Both the position numbers and the translations under genes were made by a program. The notes under the pieces were generated by a model that was given only the letters and a program-made list of their open reading frames with translations, was not told the DNA's origin and did no database searches. A stretch of 9,329 nucleotides of DNA from Heyndrickxia sporothermodurans (lineage in GTDB: Bacteria > Bacillota > Bacilli > Bacillales > Bacillaceae_C). Location: the NCBI RefSeq assembly GCF_016785185.1, contig NZ_JAEKDY010000126.1; one strand, given 5' to 3'. The number at the start of each line of letters is the position of its first letter. Positions within the stretch are counted from its first letter, which is position 1. Below, in pieces: positions 1 to 7,547 of this stretch.

Positions 1-51
1 TTAGGCACGCCGCCAGCGTTCGTCCTGAGCCAGGATCAAACTCTCCAAAAA
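1..51 (-). rRNA. rrs: 16S ribosomal RNA, 5' end (partial)
   Basis: Read on the minus strand, this stretch holds the universal 16S start GAGTTTGATCCTGGCTCAG followed by the conserved ACGAACGCTGGCGGCG segment. Only about the first 51 bases are present and the gene continues past the left edge. The mature 5' end is placed by analogy with Bacillus 16S rRNA at the T-run just before GGAGAG, and may be off by a few bases. An rRNA operon directly downstream of the gyrA region is the arrangement of rrnO in Bacillus subtilis. A spacer, 23S and 5S are expected beyond the window but cannot be seen. Confidence 0.97.
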
Positions 52-100
52 GATGTTTGAAATAGCTCTAGTTAAAAAATAAATTAATTGACGTTTCGTT

Positions 101-120
101 TTGTTCAGTTTTCAAAGATC
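101..120 (-). promoter_or_regulatory. rRNA leader boxA antitermination element
   Basis: The minus strand reads GATCTTTGAAAACTGAACAA, close to the boxA segment found in Bacillus rRNA leaders (core CTTTGAAAACT). In the family, boxA RNA recruits NusB and NusE(S10) so that RNA polymerase resists Rho and premature termination through the long rRNA operon. It lies about 50 bases before the mature 16S end and downstream of P2, as expected. Function is inferred from position and motif. Confidence 0.75.
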
Positions 121-142
121 AATTGTTATTTGCGACTTTTAT

Positions 143-172
143 ATAATAGCATATTTCATCATGTAATGTCAA
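143..172 (-). promoter_or_regulatory. rRNA operon promoter P2
   Basis: On the minus strand there is a perfect -35 TTGACA (167-172), an 18-base spacer and a -10 TATTAT (143-148). The sequence just upstream is very AT-rich and could act as an UP element. Transcription would start near 136, giving a leader of about 85 bases before 16S. Position and quality fit the strong downstream promoter of tandem rRNA promoter pairs in Bacilli. Confidence 0.82.
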
Positions 173-222
173 TTACTATTTTAAAATACTTTTATATATT
201 TATTAAAAAGCCAACGAAATTT

Positions 223-251
223 ATTATATCAAACGAATAAGGAAAATACAA
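223..251 (-). promoter_or_regulatory. rRNA operon promoter P1
   Basis: On the minus strand there is -35 TTGTAT (246-251), a 17-base spacer and a perfect -10 TATAAT (223-228). The -35 is imperfect (4 of 6). It sits 80 bases upstream of P2, in line with the tandem P1/P2 arrangement of rRNA operons. Its -35 begins only about 15 bases after the stop codon of the preceding HD-GYP gene, and no terminator lies between them. Confidence 0.68.
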
Positions 252-265
252 TAGTAATATCGAAA

Positions 266-1348
266 CTAGTATACCTCTTCTATATATAAATTTCTTTCCT
301 TTTCAAGGTCGATGATTTCTCCATCATTCAACCTTATAAGCGGTCTAATTGGTGCAGTTTGTTTAATAAAAACCACCTCTCCGAAAGAGCCGTTTGATAT
401 CTTAACCTTTGTTCCTATTGAAAGATTAGCAATCATCGATAATAGAGTGTTTATCACTTCTAAATCAAATTTACCGAATTCATCTATTTTCATTATCTCC
501 AGGGCCTTTAAAGGTGCTATTTTCTTCTTATAAAGGCGATCAGATACTAGTGCATGAAATACATCAGCTACTGTAATAATTCTAGACATAGAGTAATATT
601 GTTTCCCTTTTACCCCCATTGGATAACCGCTTCCATCAAGTTTCTCATGATGTTGAAAGATTGCTAATTTCGTTTCTGATTTAAGTAGTGGACTATTTTG
701 CACCATTTTCAAACTATAATTTGGATGTTCTTGAATCTCAGCCTTTTCACTGTCAGTTAAAGTTGTTTGTTTAGAAATGATTCTTGGTGAAATTTTTGCC
801 ATACCTGCATTTGCTAAGCAGCCTGCTAGAGCCGTTTGATAATAGCGGCCTTTATTATCCCCCATTCTTTTAGCAATTAATCCACTAAGAATTCCAACTG
901 AAATAGAATGATAGTAAATATAATCTTCCGGATTATTTACAAAAAGTGAGTTAAGAGCGATGTTTTCCTCCTCAGCTATTTCCAATAAAGGGTATAAATA
1001 GTCTCTCACATTTGCTATATCAATTATGGTTCCGGATTGCCATTTTTGAAAATCAGCTTTGTACTTTTTTACTGATTCTGAAAATAAGAAAGGAAAGATG
1101 GAGTGGGCTTTTACTTGTACTGCTTTAGTTACATTCACTTCAGAATGGTTTTTGTTAGCTCCCTTTTGTCTCTTTTGACCATTAGGTATGCTTTCTATTT
1201 CTACTTCTCTAATAAAAAATGCTTTTAAAACATCAATATGTTCTAATGATATAACCGTCCCTCTAGGGATAATTGGGGAACTAGTCATTCCCATTACATC
1301 CTCAGCTAATATAGATCCTACACGTAATCCGTCTATATTTATTTTCAT
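266..1348 (-). CDS. HD-GYP-family protein with degenerate HD motif
   Basis: A 360-residue soluble protein with no signal peptide or membrane segment. Residues ~1-55 form the short N-terminal module common in Bacillus HD-GYP proteins (GLRVGSILAEDV, then PRGTVIS). Residues ~140-310 are the HD-GYP domain, and ~311-360 a small C-terminal extension (VKISNGSFGEVV...RPLIRL). Active family members are cyclic-di-GMP phosphodiesterases with a metal centre. Ligand-like residues kept here are H147 (HSxxV), H208, H233-H234 and D262, and the GYP motif is at 241-243. The defining HDxGK motif is replaced by A179-N180-A-G-M, so the H, D and K are gone. Hydrolysis is therefore doubtful; a binding or regulatory role is an inference. 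Start: ATG with GGAG seven bases upstream. It has its own weak promoter after the gyrA terminator and lies between gyrA and the rRNA promoters. Family assignment is sure, function is not. Confidence 0.88.
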   Translation of the reverse strand: MKINIDGLRVGSILAEDVMGMTSSPIIPRGTVISLEHIDVLKAFFIREVEIESIPNGQKRQKGANKNHSEVNVTKAVQVKAHSIFPFLFSESVKKYKADFQKWQSGTIIDIANVRDYLYPLLEIAEEENIALNSLFVNNPEDYIYYHSISVGILSGLIAKRMGDNKGRYYQTALAGCLANAGMAKISPRIISKQTTLTDSEKAEIQEHPNYSLKMVQNSPLLKSETKLAIFQHHEKLDGSGYPMGVKGKQYYSMSRIITVADVFHALVSDRLYKKKIAPLKALEIMKIDEFGKFDLEVINTLLSMIANLSIGTKVKISNGSFGEVVFIKQTAPIRPLIRLNDGEIIDLEKERNLYIEEVY

Positions 1349-1370
1349 ATGACCACTCCATATAAGTAAT

Positions 1371-1400
1371 AGTATCTATTTTATTTCTATTTCTTTTCAA
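1371..1400 (-). promoter_or_regulatory. Putative SigA promoter for the HD-GYP gene
   Basis: On the minus strand, TTGAAA (1395-1400, 5 of 6) is followed by an 18-base spacer and GATACT (1371-1376, 4 of 6). It lies between the gyrA terminator and the HD-GYP ribosome binding site (TGGAGTG at 1354-1360), where an independent promoter would be needed. The match is modest and unproven. Confidence 0.4.
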
Positions 1401-1407
1401 TTTTATC

Positions 1408-1438
1408 AAAAAAGAGACATCGAATCGATGTCTCTTTT
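1408..1438 (-). terminator. Intrinsic terminator after gyrA
   Basis: A perfect 10-bp inverted repeat (gagacatcga / tcgatgtctc, arms 1414-1423 and 1425-1434) around a single central base is extended by four A-T pairs on each side. In the minus direction it is followed by six T. It begins about 20 bases after the gyrA stop codon and would end the yaaA-recF-remB-gyrB-gyrA transcript. The + direction gives only four T, and no + gene faces it, so minus is the functional direction. Confidence 0.88.
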
Positions 1439-1458
1439 AAAAATTGCAAAAAAACCTA

Positions 1459-3957
1459 TTATTCCTCTTCAGCTTCTTGATTATTGTCATTAACTACTTC
1501 TAATTCTTCTTGATCTGAAGGTTCCTCTTCTTCCTTTTCGACTTTTGCAACGGTTGCCACATGTTCGTCTTCACCAAGGCGAATTAATTTGACTCCTTGA
1601 GTATTACGTCCAAGTTGGGAAATACCATCAACTGCCATCCTTATTAGGACTCCCCCAGCGGTAATAAGCATTAGATCCTCTTCACCGGTAACCGTTTTTA
1701 CCGCAATTAAGTTTCCGTTCTTTTCTGTAATATTACATGTTTTTAACCCTTTACCACCACGGCTTTGGATTCGATACTCTGATGAATTAGTACGCTTACC
1801 GTAACCATTAATAGTGACAATTAAAACATCTTCATTCTCTTCAAGAATTTCCATTCCAACGACTTCGTCATCACCAGTTAGCGTGATCCCTTTAACACCT
1901 GTAGCGGTTCTTCCCATAGATCGAACATCGACTTCTGGAAAGCGAATTAACATACCATTTTTAGTACCAATGATCATATCTTTATTTCCATCAGTTAACT
2001 TAACAGAGATTAGTTCGTCTTCCTCGCGAAGATGAATAGCAATTAATCCATTTGTTCGTATGTTTGCAAAATCAGTTAGTGGAGTTCGTTTAGATATTCC
2101 ACGTTTTGTTGTAAAGAATAAGAATGAATCTTCCACAAATTCTTCGACACGAATCATCGTATTAATTTCTTCGTCCTTTTCAATTCCAAGGAGATTTATT
2201 ATTGGAATCCCTTTAGCTGTTCGACTAAACTCAGGAATTTCATATCCTTTAGATCGGAAAACTTTTCCCTTATTAGTGAAAAATAAGATCGTATCATGGG
2301 TTGAAGTTGTTAATAAATGCTCAACAAAGTCGTCCTCATTTGTTCCCATTCCTTGGACCCCGCGTCCTCCTCGTTTTTGACTTCTGTATGTGGAAATCGG
2401 CAGACGTTTAATGTATCCATTATGGGTTAAACTAATGACAATATTTTCTCGAGGAATTAAATCCTCATCTTCGATTTGTTCAATACCGCCTGAAACAATT
2501 TCGGTTTTCCTATTATCATTAAAGCGTTCTTTAATTTCTATTAATTCTTCACGAATAATTTCTAGTACCTTTTCTTCATCTGCTAAGACAGCTTTTAATT
2601 CAGCGATTAGTTTTAACAATTCTTGATACTCTTCTTCAATCTTCTCACGTTCTAATCCTGTTAAACGTTGGAGACGCATATCAAGAATAGCTTGAGCTTG
2701 CTTCTCAGATAATGAAAATTGCTCCATTAAACCATTTCTTGCGATTTCTGTTGTTTGTGAAGAACGAATCAAACTAATAATTTCATCAATGTGATCAAGA
2801 GCAATACGTAATCCCTCTAAAATATGTGCCCTTGCTTCAGCTTTTCTTAATTCGAATTCCGTTCTACGACGAATAATGACTTTTTGATGTTCCAAATAAT
2901 GATATAAACATTGTTTTAAATTTAATACTTTCGGTTGACCATCAACAAGTGCTAACGTATTAATTCCGAATGTTGTTTGTAATGCTGTATGTTTATATAA
3001 ATTATTTAAAAGAACATTCGCATTGGCATCTCTTCGTACTTCAATAACTACCCGCATACCAGTACGATCAGATTCGTCTCTTAAATCTGTTATTCCATCA
3101 ATTTTTTTATCACGTACAAGTTCAGCAATTCTTTCCACAAGCTTTGCTTTATTCACTTGGTAAGGAATTTCTTTAATAATAATGGTCTCTTTGCCATTTG
3201 CCTTTTGTTCAATTTCTACACGTGCCCTTAATGTAATTGATCCTTTCCCGGTTTCATAAGCACGTCTAATTCCGCTTCTTCCCACAATTAATCCTGCGGT
3301 AGGGAAATCCGGCCCCGGTATAAACTCCATCAATTCTTGAATTGTAATATCGGGATCCTTACTTAAAGCCAATACTCCATCAATTACTTCCCCAAGTTGA
3401 TGTGGTGGAATATTAGTCGCCATACCAACAGCGATACCCGAAGTACCGTTGACTAATAAATTTGGAAATCTTGATGGCAACACAACGGGTTCCTTCTCAG
3501 AACCGTCATAGTTATCTTGATAATCAATTGTGTCCTTATTAATATCGCGAAGTAATTCCATTGATATTTTCGACATGCGAGCTTCTGTATAACGCATTGC
3601 AGCTGCAGAGTCACCATCAACAGAACCGAAGTTACCATGTCCATCTACAAGCATATAGCGATAGCTAAAATCCTGAGCCATACGAACCATCGTCTCATAA
3701 ACGGCCGAATCACCATGTGGATGGTACTTACCGATTACTTCTCCAACGATACGTGCCGACTTCTTAAATGCTTTGTCCGATGTCATACCTAAATCGTTCA
3801 TCGCATAAAGAATTCGGCGATGTACTGGTTTTAATCCATCACGCACATCTGGAAGTGCACGTGAAACAATTACACTCATCGCATAATCTAAGAAAGATGT
3901 ACGCATTTCCTGACTTAAATTTATTTCTTTAATATTTGAACTTGGTGTTTCAGCCAT
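1459..3957 (-). CDS. gyrA: DNA gyrase subunit A
   Basis: GyrA, 832 residues (B. subtilis 821), is the DNA breakage-reunion subunit of the A2B2 gyrase, which adds negative supercoils ahead of replication and transcription. The N-terminal winged-helix/tower region holds the catalytic tyrosine Y123 in the AAMRYTEARMS motif. The quinolone-determining segment HGDSAVYE (81-88) keeps S84 and E88, the susceptible residues. A coiled-coil region spans ~365-485. The C-terminal beta-pinwheel (~500-808) carries the GyrA box QKRGGRG at 527-533, which marks gyrase rather than topoisomerase IV ParC, and a related QSRGGKG near 731-737. The protein ends in a strongly acidic tail. The start is placed at the ATG at 3957, which has an ideal ribosome binding site; the open frame extends 10 codons further but would include that site. 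gyrB is 126 bases upstream with no clear terminator between, so co-transcription is likely. Confidence 0.98.
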   Translation of the reverse strand: MAETPSSNIKEINLSQEMRTSFLDYAMSVIVSRALPDVRDGLKPVHRRILYAMNDLGMTSDKAFKKSARIVGEVIGKYHPHGDSAVYETMVRMAQDFSYRYMLVDGHGNFGSVDGDSAAAMRYTEARMSKISMELLRDINKDTIDYQDNYDGSEKEPVVLPSRFPNLLVNGTSGIAVGMATNIPPHQLGEVIDGVLALSKDPDITIQELMEFIPGPDFPTAGLIVGRSGIRRAYETGKGSITLRARVEIEQKANGKETIIIKEIPYQVNKAKLVERIAELVRDKKIDGITDLRDESDRTGMRVVIEVRRDANANVLLNNLYKHTALQTTFGINTLALVDGQPKVLNLKQCLYHYLEHQKVIIRRRTEFELRKAEARAHILEGLRIALDHIDEIISLIRSSQTTEIARNGLMEQFSLSEKQAQAILDMRLQRLTGLEREKIEEEYQELLKLIAELKAVLADEEKVLEIIREELIEIKERFNDNRKTEIVSGGIEQIEDEDLIPRENIVISLTHNGYIKRLPISTYRSQKRGGRGVQGMGTNEDDFVEHLLTTSTHDTILFFTNKGKVFRSKGYEIPEFSRTAKGIPIINLLGIEKDEEINTMIRVEEFVEDSFLFFTTKRGISKRTPLTDFANIRTNGLIAIHLREEDELISVKLTDGNKDMIIGTKNGMLIRFPEVDVRSMGRTATGVKGITLTGDDEVVGMEILEENEDVLIVTINGYGKRTNSSEYRIQSRGGKGLKTCNITEKNGNLIAVKTVTGEEDLMLITAGGVLIRMAVDGISQLGRNTQGVKLIRLGEDEHVATVAKVEKEEEEPSDQEELEVVNDNNQEAEEE

Positions 3958-3963
3958 ACTGGA

Positions 3964-3972
3964 ACCTCCCTT
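3964..3972 (-). promoter_or_regulatory. gyrA ribosome binding site (decides the start)
   Basis: The minus strand reads AAGGGAGGT, near-perfect to the anti-Shine-Dalgarno, six to seven bases before the ATG at 3957. It lies inside the 10-codon upstream extension of the reading frame (to 3987), which argues that the longer form is not the real start. Confidence 0.85.
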
Positions 3973-3983
3973 AAGAGAATGAA

Positions 3984-4005
3984 GCAATCAGTAATGACTG
4001 ATTGC
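3984..4005 (-). other. Hairpin in gyrB-gyrA spacer
   Basis: A perfect 9-bp inverted repeat (gcaatcagt / actgattgc) with a four-base loop lies about 11 bases upstream of the gyrA ribosome binding site. On the minus strand it is followed by TTCATTCTCTT rather than a clean T-run, so it is not a convincing terminator. It could be an attenuating, stabilising or processing structure in the gyrBA mRNA, or an operator. A second weaker inverted repeat (gcact/agtgc) lies near 4041-4052. Confidence 0.55.
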
Positions 4006-4083
4006 CCCTCTTGTAAAGATGAAAAGTTAACATTACTAACGCACTAAAGTGCTTAACCTATCTTGTTGCTTGTACTTTCCCGA

Positions 4084-6012
4084 TTAAATATCTAAGTTCT
4101 TTACATAAATTGCATTTTCTTCGATAAAATTACGTCGTGGTTCAACCTTATCTCCCATAAGCATTTCAAATGTTTCATCCGCTTCTATTGCATCTTCTAA
4201 GCTTACTTGAAGTAAAGTTCTACGCTCTGGATCCATTGTTGTTTCCCATAATTGTTCAGGATTCATTTCACCAAGACCTTTATATCGTTGAATTCCGGGT
4301 TTCGGTTGCTGTGGCATTTGACTTAATGCTTGTTCTAATTCCTTGTCACTATATACATATTCAACGCGTTTGCCTTGAGCTATTTTATAAAGGGGCGGCT
4401 GTGCAATATAAATGTATCCCGCCTCTATTGTTTGTCGCATATAGCGATAGAAGAATGTTAATAATAATGTTCGAATATGTGCGCCATCGACATCGGCATC
4501 AGTCATGATGACTATTTTATGATAGCGAGCTTTTGAAATGTCAAAATCCTCACTAATCCCTGTACCTAATGCAGTAATAATGGTTCGAATTTCATTATTA
4601 GTTAAAATTTTATCTAACCGTGCTTTTTCAACATTGAGGATTTTCCCTCTTAAAGGTAAAATCGCTTGAAAATGTCTATCCCTACCTTGCTTCGCAGAGC
4701 CACCGGCAGAGTCTCCCTCAACGATAAATAATTCGCTGATTTTCGGATCACGAGATGAACAATCCGCTAATTTCCCGGGAAGGCTTGAAACTTCTAATGC
4801 ACTTTTTCGACGAGTAAGTTCCCTTGCTTTCTTCGCTGCTAAACGTGCACGTGCTGCCATTAAACCTTTTTCAACAATTTTTTTAGCAACTGTTGGGTTT
4901 TCTAACATAAATTTATCAAAATGCTCGGAGAAAATAGCATCGGTAATTGTTCTAGCTTCTGAATTACCTAATTTTGTTTTTGTTTGCCCTTCGAACTGTG
5001 GATCAGGATGTTTAATTGAAACGATCGCAGTTAATCCTTCACGAACATCCTCACCCGATAAATTAGAATCACTTTCCTTAATTAGGCCATTTTTGCGAGC
5101 GTAGTCATTAATAACTCTTGTTAGGGCTGTCTTAAAGCCAAATTCATGTGTACCACCTTCATACGTATGAATATTATTTGCAAAAGAATAAATGCTACTT
5201 GTGAAGCCCTCATTATATTGAATTGAAACCTCAATAGAAATCCCATCCTTTTCGCCTTCTACATAGATTGGCTCTTCATGGATGACTTCTTTTGTACGGT
5301 TTAAATGTTCAACGTATGACTTTATTCCACCTTCATAGTGATATTCATTTTTTTTCGATTCGTCTCTTTTATCTTCAATCGTAAGCTTTAATCCCCGATT
5401 TAAAAATGCAAGTTCACGAACGCGTGTTGCAAGAATATCGTAATCAAAGACCGTAGTCTCTGTAAATATTTCCTTGTCCGGTACGAAGTGGCTAGTCGTT
5501 CCGGTATGGTCTGTTTCCCCAATGATCTTTAAATCAAAGCAAGGAACTCCACGTTCATATTTTTGATAATATATATTCCCATCACGATGGACATAAACCT
5601 CAAATTCACTTGATAAGGCATTAACTACGGAAGCACCTACTCCGTGCAAACCACCAGATACCTTATATCCTCCGCCACCAAATTTTCCTCCGGCATGAAG
5701 GACAGTATGGATGACTTCAACTGCGGGTCTTCCCATTTTTTCCTGTATTCCAACCGGAATACCGCGTCCATTATCGACAACCTTAATACTATTATCCTTT
5801 TCAATGACAATATTTATCTCGTCACAAAATCCGGCAAGTGCTTCATCAATACTATTATCTACAATTTCCCAAACAAGATGATGTAGCCCTTTGCTGCTTG
5901 TGGATCCAATATACATACCTGGACGCTTCCGAACAGCTTCCAGTCCTTCAAGAACCTGTATCTGATTTTCATCATAGCTTTGACCTTGTACTTGATCTTG
6001 TTCCATTGGCAC
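4084..6012 (-). CDS. gyrB: DNA gyrase subunit B
   Basis: GyrB, 642 residues, is the ATPase subunit of gyrase. This is the short Gram-positive form, without the large C-terminal insert of enterobacterial GyrB. The GHKL ATPase domain (~15-230) shows the presumed general base E49 and Mg-binding N53 in WEIVDNSIDEA, DNGRGIP (80-86), GGKF (108-111) and GGLHGVG (120-126). The transducer domain (~231-400) has the QTK loop at 343-345. The TOPRIM domain has EGDSAGG (432-438) with E432 and DADVDG (505-510), the Mg-binding residues used in DNA cleavage, followed by the PPLYK and QRYKGLGEMN motifs. The start is called as the GTG at 6012 because AGGTGA lies six bases upstream; an ATG two codons in (6006) is the alternative and matches the usual MEQ start of B. 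subtilis GyrB. The 147-base spacer to remB is AT-rich, with no clear promoter or terminator. Confidence 0.97.
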   Translation of the reverse strand: MPMEQDQVQGQSYDENQIQVLEGLEAVRKRPGMYIGSTSSKGLHHLVWEIVDNSIDEALAGFCDEINIVIEKDNSIKVVDNGRGIPVGIQEKMGRPAVEVIHTVLHAGGKFGGGGYKVSGGLHGVGASVVNALSSEFEVYVHRDGNIYYQKYERGVPCFDLKIIGETDHTGTTSHFVPDKEIFTETTVFDYDILATRVRELAFLNRGLKLTIEDKRDESKKNEYHYEGGIKSYVEHLNRTKEVIHEEPIYVEGEKDGISIEVSIQYNEGFTSSIYSFANNIHTYEGGTHEFGFKTALTRVINDYARKNGLIKESDSNLSGEDVREGLTAIVSIKHPDPQFEGQTKTKLGNSEARTITDAIFSEHFDKFMLENPTVAKKIVEKGLMAARARLAAKKARELTRRKSALEVSSLPGKLADCSSRDPKISELFIVEGDSAGGSAKQGRDRHFQAILPLRGKILNVEKARLDKILTNNEIRTIITALGTGISEDFDISKARYHKIVIMTDADVDGAHIRTLLLTFFYRYMRQTIEAGYIYIAQPPLYKIAQGKRVEYVYSDKELEQALSQMPQQPKPGIQRYKGLGEMNPEQLWETTMDPERRTLLQVSLEDAIEADETFEMLMGDKVEPRRNFIEENAIYVKNLDI

Positions 6013-6018
6013 TTGAAT

Positions 6019-6024
6019 TCACCT
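6019..6024 (-). promoter_or_regulatory. gyrB ribosome binding site (favours a GTG start)
   Basis: The minus strand reads AGGTGA followed by ATTCAA and then GTG CCA ATG. The spacing is 6 bases to the GTG (9 from AGG) but 12 to the downstream ATG, so the GTG is the better-placed initiator. Confidence 0.6.
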
Positions 6025-6159
6025 ACACTTTTTAAAAATAAATTAGTTAAACATGTATTTATAACGTATCAAAATAAATAAATATTCTTCATAGGGGTTA
6101 CTGAAAAACAATTAAAATTCCTAGTTATTTTCTCTAGTCATAAAAAAACAAAAATAGTT

Positions 6160-6387
6160 TTAATTTAATCGCTTTAAAAGCGTACTAGAGGATAAAGGTG
6201 AAAGATAGTGCTGATGGTCAGTAATGACTAAGGATTTAAACTTTCCTTTTGACAAGTTAATCATGCCCTTTTTCTTTGATTGGAAAAATTCTTGCATAAT
6301 AACAGACTGATTAACTGAACCTTTATCTATAATAGCAATAATTTCATCTGCTCGAACCATCACATCTTCGCCTACATGTAGGTACAT
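6160..6387 (-). CDS. remB: RemB (YaaB), DUF370 regulator
   Basis: A 75-residue protein of the RemA/RemB (DUF370) family. It opens with MYLHVGED and ends with the conserved SPLSSSTLLKR (63-73), as in B. subtilis YaaB. In B. subtilis, RemA and RemB promote expression of biofilm matrix operons, and RemA is a DNA-binding protein also acting on osmolyte genes; the role of RemB is less clear. It sits between recF and gyrB as in B. subtilis. Its ribosome binding site TGAGGTG (6394-6400) overlaps the recF TGA stop, leaving 10 bases between the two genes, so translational coupling with recF is likely. The start codon lies in a small inverted repeat (ACATGT at 6374-6379 and 6384-6389). No separate promoter was seen, so expression probably comes from the yaaA promoter. 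Confidence 0.9.
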   Translation of the reverse strand: MYLHVGEDVMVRADEIIAIIDKGSVNQSVIMQEFFQSKKKGMINLSKGKFKSLVITDHQHYLSPLSSSTLLKRLN

Positions 6388-6397
6388 GTTTTACACC

Positions 6398-7516
6398 TCA
6401 TTTCACCGGAAACATAATCCCGGATTCTACAGAAAAGGTCGATGCCTCTTTCAGTGTTTGATGGTCGATTCCATCAATGCTTGTAGTTGTAACAAAAGTT
6501 TGGACTTTTCCTTGAATCGTATTCAACAGGTGGGATTGGCGGTAATCATCTAGTTCAGATAAAACATCATCAAGGAGTAAAATGGGGTATTCCCCTATTT
6601 CTGAATGGATTAATTCTATCTCAGCCAATTTTAATGAAAGAGCAGTTGTTCGTTGCTGTCCTTGTGAACCAAATGTTTGCACGTCACGATTATTCACAAA
6701 AAATACAAGCTCATCACGATGTGGACCTAATAATGTAACACCTCGTTCAATTTCCCTTTTTTTATTAATAGAAAATTTTTCCTCCATCTTCGTTAATAGG
6801 CTTGACGAATCCATGTCTTCTGATACATCAATGGACGGTTTATACTGAATTTTTAACGATTCTAAGCCCCGGGATATCCCCGTATGGATTGGTCTTGCCC
6901 ATTCTTCTAGCAGTTGAATAAACTCAAATCTCTTTTTTATGATCTTAACGGCCATTTGTATAAATTGGTCGGTTAGTACATCAAGCATCGTTTCATCTTT
7001 TTGCTTTTGGAGTTGCAGCAGTTTTAAATAATGATTCCGTTGCTGTAAAATTTTTTGATATTGACTGATGTCATGTAAATATACGGGTGATACCTGTCCA
7101 ATCTCCATATCAATAAAACGACGCCTAACTTGAGGGCTCCCTTTAACAAGATGGAGATCTTCAGGCGCGAACATGACAACATTCATATTTCCTACATACT
7201 GGCTTAATTTAGATTGCTCAATATGATTATATTTTGCTTTTTTCCCTTTTTTTGAAATAACTAGTTCTAGCGGTGTTGATCCACTATGTTTTTTTATCCT
7301 ACCTTTTATTTTAGCATATTCCTCATCCCAACGGATTAAATCTTTATCATTTGATGTTCGATGGGACTTTGCCATAGCTAAAACGTAAATAGATTCCATA
7401 ACATTAGTTTTTCCTTGTGCATTTTCACCTAAAATCACATTTACGTTATTTTCAAAGGAAATAGATAGTGATTCGTAGTTACGGTAATTTTTCAGTTCTA
7501 ACTCTTCAATATACAT
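6398..7516 (-). CDS. recF: DNA replication and repair protein RecF
   Basis: RecF, 372 residues (B. subtilis 370), is an SMC/ABC-like ATPase that binds single/double-strand junctions and, with RecO and RecR, loads RecA at gaps and stalled forks. Walker A is GENAQGKT (30-37), preceded by the typical N-terminus LELKNYRNY. The signature motif is GSQGQQRT (283-290), Walker B is LLLDDV (313-318), and the D-loop LSELD follows at 319-323. The middle of the protein (~90-260) is the RecF-type lobe, with helical segments rather than a long SMC coiled coil. All ATPase motifs are intact. The ATG start has AAAAAGGAT upstream, with about 10 bases from AGG to the start. yaaA ends 31 bases upstream and remB starts 10 bases downstream, so the gene belongs to the yaaA-recF-remB-gyrBA run. 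Confidence 0.97.
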   Translation of the reverse strand: MYIEELELKNYRNYESLSISFENNVNVILGENAQGKTNVMESIYVLAMAKSHRTSNDKDLIRWDEEYAKIKGRIKKHSGSTPLELVISKKGKKAKYNHIEQSKLSQYVGNMNVVMFAPEDLHLVKGSPQVRRRFIDMEIGQVSPVYLHDISQYQKILQQRNHYLKLLQLQKQKDETMLDVLTDQFIQMAVKIIKKRFEFIQLLEEWARPIHTGISRGLESLKIQYKPSIDVSEDMDSSSLLTKMEEKFSINKKREIERGVTLLGPHRDELVFFVNNRDVQTFGSQGQQRTTALSLKLAEIELIHSEIGEYPILLLDDVLSELDDYRQSHLLNTIQGKVQTFVTTTSIDGIDHQTLKEASTFSVESGIMFPVK

Positions 7517-7547
7517 TCAGTAACATCCTTTTTCTCCCAAAAATTAT

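Noticed and set aside
1814..2626. Three + strand open frames (73-106 codons) opposite gyrA
   Set aside because: They are antisense to strongly conserved gyrA sequence, have low-complexity Ser/Ile-rich translations, and lack ribosome binding sites and homology I recognise.
3453..3644. A 63-codon minus-strand frame within gyrA
   Set aside because: It lies out of frame inside the conserved GyrA breakage-reunion domain; no independent signal.
3958..3987. A 10-codon N-terminal extension of gyrA
   Set aside because: It contains the ribosome binding site of the ATG at 3957 and does not match the family N-terminus.
4041..4052. Short inverted repeat gcact/agtgc between gyrB and gyrA as a gyrB terminator
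   Set aside because: Only 5 bp with a 2-base centre and no T-run on either side.
4995..5003. DnaA-box-like TGTGGATCA in gyrB (and TGTGGATAT near 8708 in dnaN)
   Set aside because: They are isolated single-mismatch sites within conserved coding sequence, expected by chance and codon constraint.
4170..6035. Several + strand frames (65-112 codons) opposite gyrB
   Set aside because: They are shadows of the conserved gyrB frame with no start context or recognisable domains.
6030..6080. A gyrB promoter using TTGATA or TATAAA in the remB-gyrB spacer
   Set aside because: Neither element has a partner hexamer at 16-18 bases, and there is no TGn extension.
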